Below, piece after piece: positions 30,857-42,800 of a stretch of 64,000 bases of DNA. Within the stretch, counting starts at the first letter, position 1. Every line of letters begins with the position of its first letter. A program made the position numbers and the translations under genes. The stretch spans positions 62,001-126,000 of the forward strand of contig WNNJ02001598.1 of NCBI GenBank assembly GCA_012934845.2, in the 5' to 3' direction. A model generated the notes under the pieces. That model was not told the origin of the DNA. It ran no database searches and saw only the letters and a program-made list of their open reading frames with translations. This stretch comes from Pomphorhynchus laevis. Taxonomy: Eukaryota; Acanthocephala; Palaeacanthocephala; Echinorhynchida; Pomphorhynchidae.

Positions 30857-33800
30857 GTAAGAAATAGTGAATTTTATTGGTAAATTTTAAGGAGATTAGC
30901 AGGTGTTTCGTGAATTTACTGACAAAAAATGATACTCAGCAAATAAAATTCAAATAATCGTTTTTTAGTGTTCACTTTAATCATAAGTTGTGAACAACTT
31001 GAAGTGATTCCAAGTATTTAGATTAATTATGATTATTTATATATAAATTGATTAAGATCAACTGATTAATTAACATATAAAGCTCAATTAAGATTAATTG
31101 AATAAGAAAATTGAATTTAGAAAGTAGAAATTTAGTTTAGATATAAAATTAAAAATATTAATCTTTGAATTGAAATTCGTAAAATAAAAAATGTCTTTTT
31201 AATTTAAAAATTTAAGATAACTTATTTAGGAACCATCAGGTTTAATTGAAAGACAAATTTATTTTGATATTTCACTAGTAACTACTATCACCTTCAGGAA
31301 TTAGAAACTTTTCTCATTTCTATAGATGCTAATAGTTACTAGCGAAAAATCAAAATTATTTTTGTTGTCGTTCAATTATACCTGATAGTTCCTAAATATT
31401 TAAAATACAGATAAGGATATATGCATTTCTTATAATTTATATCAAATGGTAATTTTAGTTTGGGAGTAAAATGTAATATTAAAATAAACAAAGTTTGTCA
31501 ATTTATTATGTGACCATTTATTCTAAGTACCTGGTCCTTTTCAATTAGTTTCAGATGTGTCTTTGTAATATGAGCAAGGTTGACCAAATTTGATTTATAA
31601 TGAAATCATACTAATATGTTATGAATATTATATATATTTAAATTATTAATATTATTTTATTTAAAATTCATATTATATATTACATTGACATAGGTTCTCA
31701 CAAATGGGCTTTAATTAGAACTTAAAATAATCTTTTTAAAAGAAAAATCAATTTCAAATTCTTCAGCACCCGTTCTGTTTAATATCTCGGCTACTTGTTC
31801 GATGATTCCTCAGACTGGCTGAACACATCCTCGTTAATAGAATACTTATTTTTGTACGTAGTCATGTAATAGATGATATATAGTCCACTTTCGCTTAATC
31901 GACACTTTCCTTGCTATAGTCTTTAAACATATATTGGACACGATTTCTGTAGCACCAGTGGCATCCCATATTAATAGACAGAATCCACAGTGTCTAATTT
32001 CCCGAATACTTTCGTTGTATTTCGCGTACTTTCGTTGTTCATGATAATGAAAAGCTTGCACTGGAGATTTTTCAAGATAGGCAGGAGCATGGTTATTGCA
32101 TATGCAGACATTAAAAAATGTCCACCCCAGCCTCTCTCCAAAAAGTCCATTACAAACAATATCTACCCTTGCATATTTTTGTCGAGTAGTTGTCCAATTT
32201 TCAAAAAACAGTCCTTTCATCTAAAGGTTGCAACGATGGCCCAGTATTCACTCCCTAACGACACTCTCTCATTGTTTTAAACAGAAAATTATGAACCTCA
32301 TTGCGCCGAATGAAATTGAGTAGTCCTCTTTTACACGAGAGGGCAAGTTCCTAGGAGTCAAGTTGTAGCGAGCTCACAATGCATCTTTAAATTCTTTTGC
32401 GGACATGTGAAACCCTTGAGATACAAGAGGCGCTCACGTTAAACAATTAGATGCTCCCTTCAAAGATGCATATTGCAAAGCCTTTTTCATTTCATATAGA
32501 GCAATTTCCATTATCTTGTTTAAACTACTTTGATATACCTCTTTTGTTTAAATTTTGTTTTTCTGAGTCTTGGTCATCAAAGCTTCTATTTTTTCGTCAT
32601 TAATATTACGGAGTATTCTTGTCAATAAGCATGATGAACGATATTGATAGACAACATCTGTCGACGTCTTTCGAATTCCAATTCCATTAAAAGCCGTAGG
32701 TAATTAACAAACATCCGAATTTTGTCATCCATTTCAACATCAAATAATGATTGTATCATCCCAGTCTTTATGACATCTTCGAGCGGAGTAAACCATTCCC
32801 ATTTACATTCAGTACTGCGACATAAATGAGTCCATTTTGATTATGCTCCGATGCAATAAGCAACATAAGCTGACTGTGCATCTAATTGAACAGCTGCGGC
32901 TAGTTTTCTACTAGTACAATTCACCCTCATAGTTTACCACAACAAAACTATTAAACGAAATATGTTGTTCACTCTGGAGAGCCAAGAATTATCAAATCAT
33001 CACTACTTAGTAATTTTGACTTGTTCAGATTGATGAAATATCCATACTGTGGACATATTGGTCTAAGTAGGTTCTCAACGATTTCGAGTTATTCTATTTT
33101 CCCGACAAATGTTGAATAATCTGCAAACCAAAAAAGTTTTATATGGGGTGTGTGACTTTGAATTTGATTTACTAAGACCAAAGATGTAATTGCAAGTTGA
33201 TCACCTTGCGTGAATCCTTCGCAGGATTTTAGGTTTCCTCCTTGTCCAACTTACACTGCATCGCTAGAGAGTTTGTGATAGTGCTGGACATATCATAGCA
33301 ACATTCGCCAAAATGACGCTATTAGCCATGTTGAATGCGTTATTTGCATCAACTGATAAAACTCCAAATTCCTCAATGAAATGAAAATAAATAAATAAAT
33401 ATTTTCTTAATAGAAAGATAATACAAGGCAACAGAACAGAACACAACACATCAGCCAGTACTTAGACAACGTTCGATACACAGCAGAACCATAATTGTTC
33501 ATCTGTAGTCTTCCAAAACCTCCTACAAGCTGATGTCCAGAGGAATCAGAGCCCTTTAACCAATCCAACTCGCCGCCTTACGACTAAACCACCAGGGGTC
33601 TGCCACCCCTCCCCGAAGGATCCAATCGCTGCGGACGATGCCAGGTAAGCGGGACACGAGCAGCTTCAAGAACCTTAGCCTTTGCTCAGGGGGACGTCCT
33701 CTCGAAAAGAAGACTAATCCCGAGATAGCCCAGGCACCCCAGAGACGTACCTGGGATTTCTCCCTTAATGACAGATGCTGAGCCCGTTTCAGGGCCCATC

Positions 33801-36800
33801 TAGCTCTCGTCAGGATACGTTTAAGTCTATCCAGGTCAGCCTTAGCTGACCAGTTTACGGTCACAGAAAATCCCAGGTATCTTACTCGACTAGAAAAGAC
33901 AGGGAGTGGTTCGTTTGGCAGTAAGGAGGATAGAGCAGAGAGTGCTAATCTCTTAAGTTTTTTCTTCGTCGCATGGGCGCCATGAAAAACAACCACCTGC
34001 GATTTTGAGGAGTTTAAAATAGGTTGGACTTGGGAAGCTGGTCTTTTAATCTTAAAAAGAACTGGCAGATGTCAGAGACTACGTCTTTGCACCTGCGTCC
34101 AGAAAACAGGGCTGTGGTATCATCAGCGTATACCACTAGACGTTTTTCGCGTTTAAATATTTTGAACAGTTGAATGGAGGCAGCAAGATACAAGATAGGA
34201 GAAAGTGGTGAACCTTGAGGCACTCCTGTAATAGGGTAGAACTGACGTGCATCAGGGTCGTCTTCATAGAAGAATCGCTTGGTGTACAACAGTATCTCCA
34301 CCCTGTTAACAATTCTCGCAGGCAACCCGAGGGACCTGAGAGAAGAGATCACAAAGGGAATATAGATACGGTCAAATGTGGCAGAGAAATCAAGGAAAAC
34401 AGCCACAACGAGTTGATTGCTATTCTCTTGACAAAACTGCTGCACCTCACCAACTGCTGAATGGACCGAGCGACCTTTGACGAACCCATGGAAATTAGGT
34501 GGGATTAAATTATGCCTACTCAGATGGACGCGGATTCTACGCGCGAGCACTTTTTCGTAGATCGAAACGAGGGAATTTTGAATCGAGATGGGCCGAAGGT
34601 CTTTTGGAGAGCGAACCGGATTTCTCTTAGGGATAAAAATTTTGTTGCAAATATTGATGCCGGCTACATCAGAGGGCGATGCTAAAAGCATAGTGACGGC
34701 CACCTCTCTCCTTAGATCGGCTGTCAATAGCTGACAGACCCGAGAAGAGATTGGAGCGGTGGACTTGGAGGTGCCCGGAAGAGGAACCCAGGCATTCAAG
34801 ATCTCAGGAACTGAGTGATCCCTACTCCTGAAGTCCCCCAAGGCGTGATTGGTTGCAGTGATTGCGTGGCTCCATAATTATGTAGGGCAAGTGACTCCTC
34901 CAAAACATTAGCAAGATCGATGCTACCAATCCACCCAAATGCCCTATCACTTCCAACAAACAAATCTCTCTTTATTGAATATCTTCCAGAAGGAAGACCG
35001 GGACGGATTAAGGTAAGCAATGCTTGCCCTATCCTTACCCAGCTGGAACCTATATCTAGTGCTCCAGCATTCTTTCGAGAGAGATTGAAGTGCATAAGAA
35101 GAGAGATTAGGAAGATGGAGCATATGTGCAAGGGTCTTGAGCTTTGTTGGAGTGGGATTGAAAATGCGACCTTTATAGGTAGTCGATAAAATCCCGGTAG
35201 CTTGCGAAGAGAGGTAGGAATTGAATTCCGTTAAACTCTCATTCCCAATTCGGGGGAAGCGCCGGACAGCTGCCTGAAAGACCGCCACTCTGATTGGATC
35301 AAAGTGGAATCTCCTCCGAAGCAGCATGTCCTCTTCTATCCGCCAACGAATTAGGTCATGAGAGGTGGATAGATGTTAACTCGACTGTTCAGTACATAAG
35401 GGTTTTTACAACCACCTCTCATGAATCAGTAGAAGGTCGAGAAGTGAGTTTGTTGTAGAGCAATGAAAGGTAGGGGATTGCGGTTTATGAATGAAGTACC
35501 GGTTTCTAGCTCTGCGGAGTGCTGCATTAATCCAACGACCAGTTCTGTCGTTGAAATCACCTAGTACCATGTCATAGCCGCTATCAATGATCCGATCCAG
35601 GAGGTCACGATTCTTGTGAATCTCCCCTGGACGAATGTAGACTGAAACGTTTACCGTTCTTACAGAGTGAAACTACTAAACAAGAAAGGGCTGGACAAGA
35701 ATAATTTAAAAGAAGAGAGGATCTTAAAGAACATTTAACTAGGGTCAAGAGTCCTTGAGATGAAGAGGAGTGAGGCGGGGTTATGTACGGAGTATAGTGG
35801 GAACAAATGTGCTTAGGGATGAATCGAGTAATGTCCTGGGGGAGACGGATAGACCACGTCTCCTGAAGGACTATAACATCTGCATCTCGGCCTGAGAGAA
35901 GTCTAAGGGCCGAAGCTCTTCCCGAATTCCACTGAACAATGTTCAGTGAAAAATGTTCATCGATACTTGACAGAGTTTGATTAGTTATACGGGAATACCG
36001 GACCCTAAACATGACTAGAGATAGAAGGGTTACCCCCTCCACCACTAGCCAGGTCCACGACCGGCACTACCCCGCGAGCAGCATCATCATTTTCCAGGGA
36101 GATTAGAGGCTGAGAAGAGCCCCTTGCCTTCTTTTTCTTAAGGTCTATAGTCTTTAGAGGGGACACTGTTTCCAAACCAGTACGCACGTTTGAAACAGGC
36201 ATCTGAACATCTGGAGTCACAGGCTGCGGGCAGCATAGGAAGTTGCATAAGTTGGAAATCAAGGCCTCCAGACGGTTACTGGAGGCCTGAATTTTAACAT
36301 CCATAAGTTTCAAAATATCAATGTCAGTCATCTTCCGTTCGGATGGTAAAGAAGAAGTAACACGGTGATCAGCTGCAGGACGCTGTTTTGAGAAAAGGTT
36401 AGAATACTTCTTAAAAAGAGGACATATCCTGTACCAGGAGAGATGACCATCTCCACAATTACAGCAGCAAAGGGAAGCATCACATATAACTCCAGAGGTA
36501 AGGGAAGAGCAGTTCCCAGAAGAACAGAGACCGCAAATCCTAGGTAGACTGCAAGACGACTCCCAGTGCCCCCACTGGTGACAAATGTTACAGTTAGGAT
36601 ATGTAAAACCATCCTCATCAATCTTAACGAATTTCAGGTTAAACCCTAGGAATGGGTTCGTACAGGAGCGCTACATTATATCTGCTTGAGAGGAATCAGC
36701 AGTGGCAAATGCCACAGGGACTTCCAGACCAGCTTTATTAACTACTCTCCTCAGAGAGGATAGCTTAATAGCGCTTTCAGGGAGCCTACATATTCATCCT

Positions 36801-39800
36801 CCAAATAAGTGGGGAAGTTTGTAATTTTTAGTGTAGCCTGAATAGGCTTAACAGAAATCTTATCAGAGTCTTTTAATTTGAGATCAAAATAAGATGCATA
36901 ATCAGTAAGGTCCGAATTACCAAAAGAAACCTTTAAACTGTTATCGAAGGTTCTAACCGAATTAAACAGGATTCTGTTTCGGCACTTTAATGCAAAATCA
37001 CGAAGGAATACATTAAAAAGATCTTGCTTTTTTATTGGAATAGTACTAGTGATAATACATAAATTTTTGGCTTTAGAAATAGGGGGAACAACACCCCATC
37101 AGCATGCCATTTTAATAAATCTCTTACCTTGAGCTCCACCAGTGTTGAGAACTCACCACCAGGAACAGACGAAATTCCACCAGGAACAGACGAAAATTAC
37201 TTTAAATTTGAACAAATTTTTCAGGTTTTTGATCCTCCACAATCGCAACAATCGTACATTTTTTGACACGTTGAAATGAAAATAGTTTAAGTAAGTAAGG
37301 GTTTTATTAATAACTATATAACTGATAAAAACTTAAGAAACAAAAACATGCAAAAGACAACTTAAAATAGAAACTGTTCACGACGTGTATTTTGAAATCT
37401 TCAACTTATATTCACGGCCTCAGGTCCAGAGGGATCTGAGCCCCTCGGCCGCACCAGCGCGCCGCCCTCTGACTGAACCATTCGGGGTCTCTCACACACC
37501 TAAGAGTCCAGTCAAGGCGGACTATGGTTGGTAATCTCGAGATAAGGAGCTTGAGAAACCTTAGTCTTTGTTCTGGGGGACGTCCTCGTGAGAAGAAGAC
37601 TAATCCCGAGATAGCCCAAGTACCTTAGAGGCGCACTTGGGTTATCCCATTCAATGACAGATGCTGGGCCCGTTTCAGAGCCCACCTAGCTTTCTTCAGG
37701 ATACGTTTAAGTCTATCCAGGTCAGCTTTCGCCGACCAATTCACCGTAACGGTGAACTCCAGATATTTTACTCGACTCGTGAAGATGGGGAGTGGTTGAT
37801 GCTGCAAAATGGAGGAGAGTGTAGAGAGTGCTAGTCTCTTAAGTTTCTTTTTGGTGGCAGGAACGCCATTTAAGACTACCACCTGTGATTTAGAGGAGTT
37901 TAAAATAAGATTTGATGGGAGCAACTGATCTTTTAATCTTAAAAAGAAACGGCTGATGTCAGAGATTACATCTTTGCACCTGCGTCCAGAGAACAAGGCT
38001 GTGGTATCATCAGCATATACCACTAGATGTTGATCACGTTTAAAATTCTTGAATAATACAATGGATGCAGCAAGATATAAGATAGGAGAAAGTGGGGATC
38101 CTTGAGGTACACCTGTAATAGGGTAGAACTGACGCGCATCAGGGTCGTCTTCATAGTAGAACCGCTTGGTGTACAACAATATCTCCACCCTGTTAACAAT
38201 TCTCGCAGGCAACCCGAGGGACCTGAGAGAGGAGATAACGAAGGGAATGGAGATCCGGTCAAATGCAGCTGAAAAATCAAGAAAAACAGCCACAGCAAGC
38301 TGATGACTATTATCCTGACAAAACTGATGCACTTATCAAACTGATCACCAATTGCTGAATGGACCGAGCGCCCTTTGACAAACCCATGAAAACTCGGTGG
38401 GATCAAATTACGCCTACATAAATGAACGCGGATTCTACGCGCAAGCGCTTTTTCGTAGATGGATATGAGGGCGTTTTGAATCGAGATGGGCCGCAGATCT
38501 TTAGGACAAGTGATTAATCTCTTTTTAGGTAAAAAAAACTCGACGGCTGATGTTGATTTCCGCTATGTCAGACGGTGAGGCTAATAGCATTGTGATGGCG
38601 ACCTCCTTTCTCTGACTGTATGTCAAAAGCTGACAGACACGAGTGGTGAGTGGCGCGTGGGATTTGGAGGTGCCCGGGAGTGGTCCCCAGGAGTTAAGGA
38701 TATCTGTAACAGATAAGTCCCTACTCCTGAAGTCACACCAAGGCGGGATTGGTTGGGGAGATTGAGTGGCTCCATAATTATGTAGGGATAGTGACTCCTT
38801 CAAAACATTATCAAGGCCTATACTACCAATCCAAACCCAAAGCTCTATCCTTCCAACAGACAAACTTCTCCTTCTTGAATATCTTTCAGAAGGAAGACTG
38901 AGAAGGGTTAAGGTGAGCGATGTTCGTCTTATCCGTGCTCAGCTGGAACCTATATCTAGAGCTCCAATATTCATTCGAGAGGATATGTCTGGCGGAAACA
39001 GAGAGATTGGGAAGGTGTAACATTTAAGCTAGGACCTTGAGCTTTGTTGGAGTAGGATTGTATATTTGACCTTTATAGGTAGTCGAAAGGATCGCGGTAG
39101 CTTGCGATGAGAGGTAAGAATTAAATTCGGTCAAACTCTCAATTCCAATTCTGGGGAAGAGTTGGATAGCTGCCTGAAAGAAGGCCACTCTAATAGGGTC
39201 AAAGTGAAACCTTCTTCTAAGCAACGTATCGTCCTCTAGCCGCCAGCGAATTAGGTCATGAGAGGTGGTCTGTTGTTGACGCGACTGCTCGGTGCAAATG
39301 GGTTTCAACAACCACATCTTATGTAGCAGTAATATGTCGAGGAGAGAATTTGTTGTAGAGCAATGAAAGGTTGGGGAAGGTGGTTTATGAATAAGATAGT
39401 CGATCCTTGCTCTGCGGAGTGCTGCATTAATCCAACGACCAGTTCTGTCGTTGAAGTCACCAAGTAACATGTCATAACCGCTCCCCAATATTTGATCCAG
39501 GAGGTCACGGTTCTTGTGAATTTCTCCTGGCCGAATATAGACATTGGCTATGCTTATACACTTACCGTTCTTACAAAGTGATATAGCTAAACAAGATAGG
39601 GCTGGACAAGAGTAGTTTAATAGGAGGGATGATCTTAATGAGCTTTTTACTAGGGTTAAAAGACCTTGTGATGAAGAGGAGTGAGGGGGGGTTATGTAAG
39701 GAGTAAAGTGGGTGTATATGTGCTTAGGGATAAATCGAGTAATATCCTGGGGGAGACGGATAGACCGCGTCTCCTGAAGGACTATAACATCTGCATCTCA

Positions 39801-42800
39801 ACCAGATAGAAGGCTAAGGGCGGAATCACCTCCCGAATTCCACTGAAGGATATTCAGTGAAAAAAACCCTTGATTACTTCGCATTGCGTAAGTGTTATTA
39901 AAGTGGGACGCCCTCCACCTAGTCGCAACTAGAGGCGGAAAGGTCGCCTTTACCGCTTCCCGTCACGACAAATGGAGTCGCTTGCCCACGGGCGATATCT
40001 TCATTTCCCTCGTTAGCCATAGCCCAAATCGAATCCTTCCGAGCAAGCTTCAGAGCGGCTATGCTCAGCGCTGACCCGTTTCGTTTCTTAGATTTTGGTG
40101 GTTTCTTAATATTGTTGATCTTCCCAGATGGAGGAGAACGGAAGGATTCCGCTAATTGACCCACCAATTTTTGGACCAATTTTTCAAGTTGAATCATTGA
40201 TGCCTGATGCTGCATTTCAATAAGTTTAAGAATTTCCGTATCCGGCATCCTGTCGTCTTTCTTGTTAGACGAGACAGCTTCCACGAAGCTGGTCGGATTT
40301 GATGTCACACTCCTGTGTCTCTTTTGGTACGCTTTAAAGATTTTACACTTTTTTGACCATGCGGGGTGCTCACCACCGCAGTTTGCGCAAAATGGCTTAC
40401 TTTCGCACTTCTCAGGATGTATAGCAGTTGTACCACACACGCCGCACTTATGTGGTAAAGAACATCCAGTGGACCAATGCCCCCACTGATGACAATTGTT
40501 GCAGTGAGGGTACGTTAGTGAGTCGGTTTCGATTATTGAAAATCTCAAATTATACCCCATAAAAGGATTGCATGTCGAAATCGATAGTTTTAGAGCTTCA
40601 TCAACCGGGGCATTGCAGAACGCCACGGGAATGGGGAAGCATTTAATCCCTTTTATAAAGCGCACGTTGGAGATTTTGTAATCAGTTTCTAGGGCTGATA
40701 TATCTTCTTCTGAAATGAATGTGGGCATATTATTTATCTTTATTGTTGGCAGGGTTGGTTTGGAAGCAATTATACCTTGTTCCGAATGCTCTTTTTTAAA
40801 GTGGTCGACGTACGACATTGCGAGATCAGGAGAGCAGAATGAGATTTTAATCTCAGATTCATAATATTTAATCGCATTGAACAATACTCTTTTTTAAATC
40901 GATGGGCAAAGCCCCTTATATAAACATTGAACATGTTCTGCCTTTCCAGAGGCACCAAAAGTCTGATAATCACCAGGTTGGATAATTTTGGTACCGGGGG
41001 AAGTTCACCCTCCGGAATATATTCAAGAGAAGCTAAATCTCCACTTACCTCGTTTATTGCATTGGCAGGAAAATTAGTTTTCATTGAGTTCTTTGAACGC
41101 TCCGACATGCTAAATTTACTCATGAATTTTTCCGAAAATAGTTTGAAATTGAATGCATAATACCCACTGACCATCACAAAATTAAATGTTGCTTGCAACT
41201 GCTTGTAAATCTAAGATAAGATAAGGAATTTCTTAAATAACTAACAACCACTAAAAAATAATAACGAAAAGAGACATTAGAAAAAAAAAACAAATGCAGT
41301 TCAAATAAGACAATTCATAATAGCATTTAGTCTTCATAATGATGTCAAGGCCTCAGGTCCAGCGGGATCTGAGCCCTCCAGCACATCCAACACGCCGCTC
41401 TTCGACTGAACCACCCGGGGTCTATCACCCCCCGAAAAATCCAATCTAAACGGACTATGCGCGGTAATCGCGAGATGAGGAGCTTGAGAAACCTTAGTCT
41501 TTGCTCTGGAGGACATCCTCTCGAAAAGAAGACTAATCCCGAGATAGCCCAAGTACCCCAGAGGCGCACTTGGGTTTTCCCATTCAACGACAGATGCTGA
41601 GCCCGTTTCAGGGCCCACCTAGCTTTCTTCAGGATACGTTTAAGTCTATCCAGGTCAGCTTTCGCCGACCAGTTCACCGTAACAGTGAACCCCAGGTATT
41701 TTACTCGACTTGTGAAGGTAGGGAGTGGTTGATTAGTCAATATAGAAGATAGAGCTGAGAGTGCTAGTCTCTTTAATTTTTTCTTTGTCGCAGGGGTGCC
41801 ATGAAAGACAACTACCTGCGATTTTGATGAATTTAAAATAAGATTGGATAGGGTCAGCTGGTCTGTTAATCTTAAAAAGAAACGGCTGATGTCCGAAGCG
41901 ACATCTTTGCACCTGCGTCCAGAGAACAGGGCCGTGGTATCATCAGCGTATACCACTAGATGTTGATCACGTTTAAAATTCTTGAATAGTACAATGGAGG
42001 CAGCAAGAAATAAGATAGGAGAAAGTGGGGATCCTTGGGGCACACCTGTAATAGGGTAGAACTGACACGCATCAGGGTCGTCTTCATAGTAGAACCTCTT
42101 GGTAAACAGTAATATCTCCACCCTGTTAACAATTCTCGCAGGCAACCCGAGTGACCTGAGAGAGGAGATAACAAAGGGAATGGAAATGCGGTCAAATGCA
42201 GCAGAAAAGTCAAGGAAAACAGCCACAGCTAGTTGATGGCTATTATCCCTACAAAACTGATGCACTTCACCTATTGCTGAATGAACCGAGCGTCCCTTGA
42301 CAAACCCGTGAAAACTCGGTGGGATCAAATTACGCCTACTTAAATGGTCGCGGATTCTACGCGCAAGCGCTTTTTCGTAGATGGAGATGAGGGAGTTTTG
42401 AATCGAAATGGGACGCAGATCTTTGGGACATGAAACCGGACTATGCTTTGGTAAGAAAATTCTACGACTAATATTGATGCCGGCTACATCGGATGGTGAG
42501 GCTAAAAGCATTGTGACGGCCACTTCTCTTCTTTGATCGGCTGTCAAAAGCTGACAGACTCGAGAAGATAGTGGAGCGACGGATTTAGAGGTGCCCGGAA
42601 GTGGCCCCCAGGAGTTAAGGATATCTGTAACAGATAAGTCCCTGCTCCTGAAGTCACCCCAAGGCGGGATTGGTTGGGGAGATTGAGTGGCTCCATAATT
42701 ATGTAGGGATAGTGACTCCTTCAAAACATTATCAAGGCCTATACTACCAATCCAACCCAAAGCTCTATCCTTCCAACAGACAAACTTCTCCTTCTTGAAT

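Larger units (their letters stand above)
37289..41133 (-). mobile_element. LINE copy A', second member of the A lineage
   Basis: Flanked by the 11-bp duplication GAAAATAGTTT at 37278 and 41134, just outside the 5' end of C; the left copy overlaps the right flank repeat of C. ORF2 runs from about 39884 to 37412, and ORF1 from 41123 to 39919. It shares with A the ORF1 slip at an A-run and the extra T in ORF2, and has its own small insertion near 38335 and a few point changes. Confidence 0.85.
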
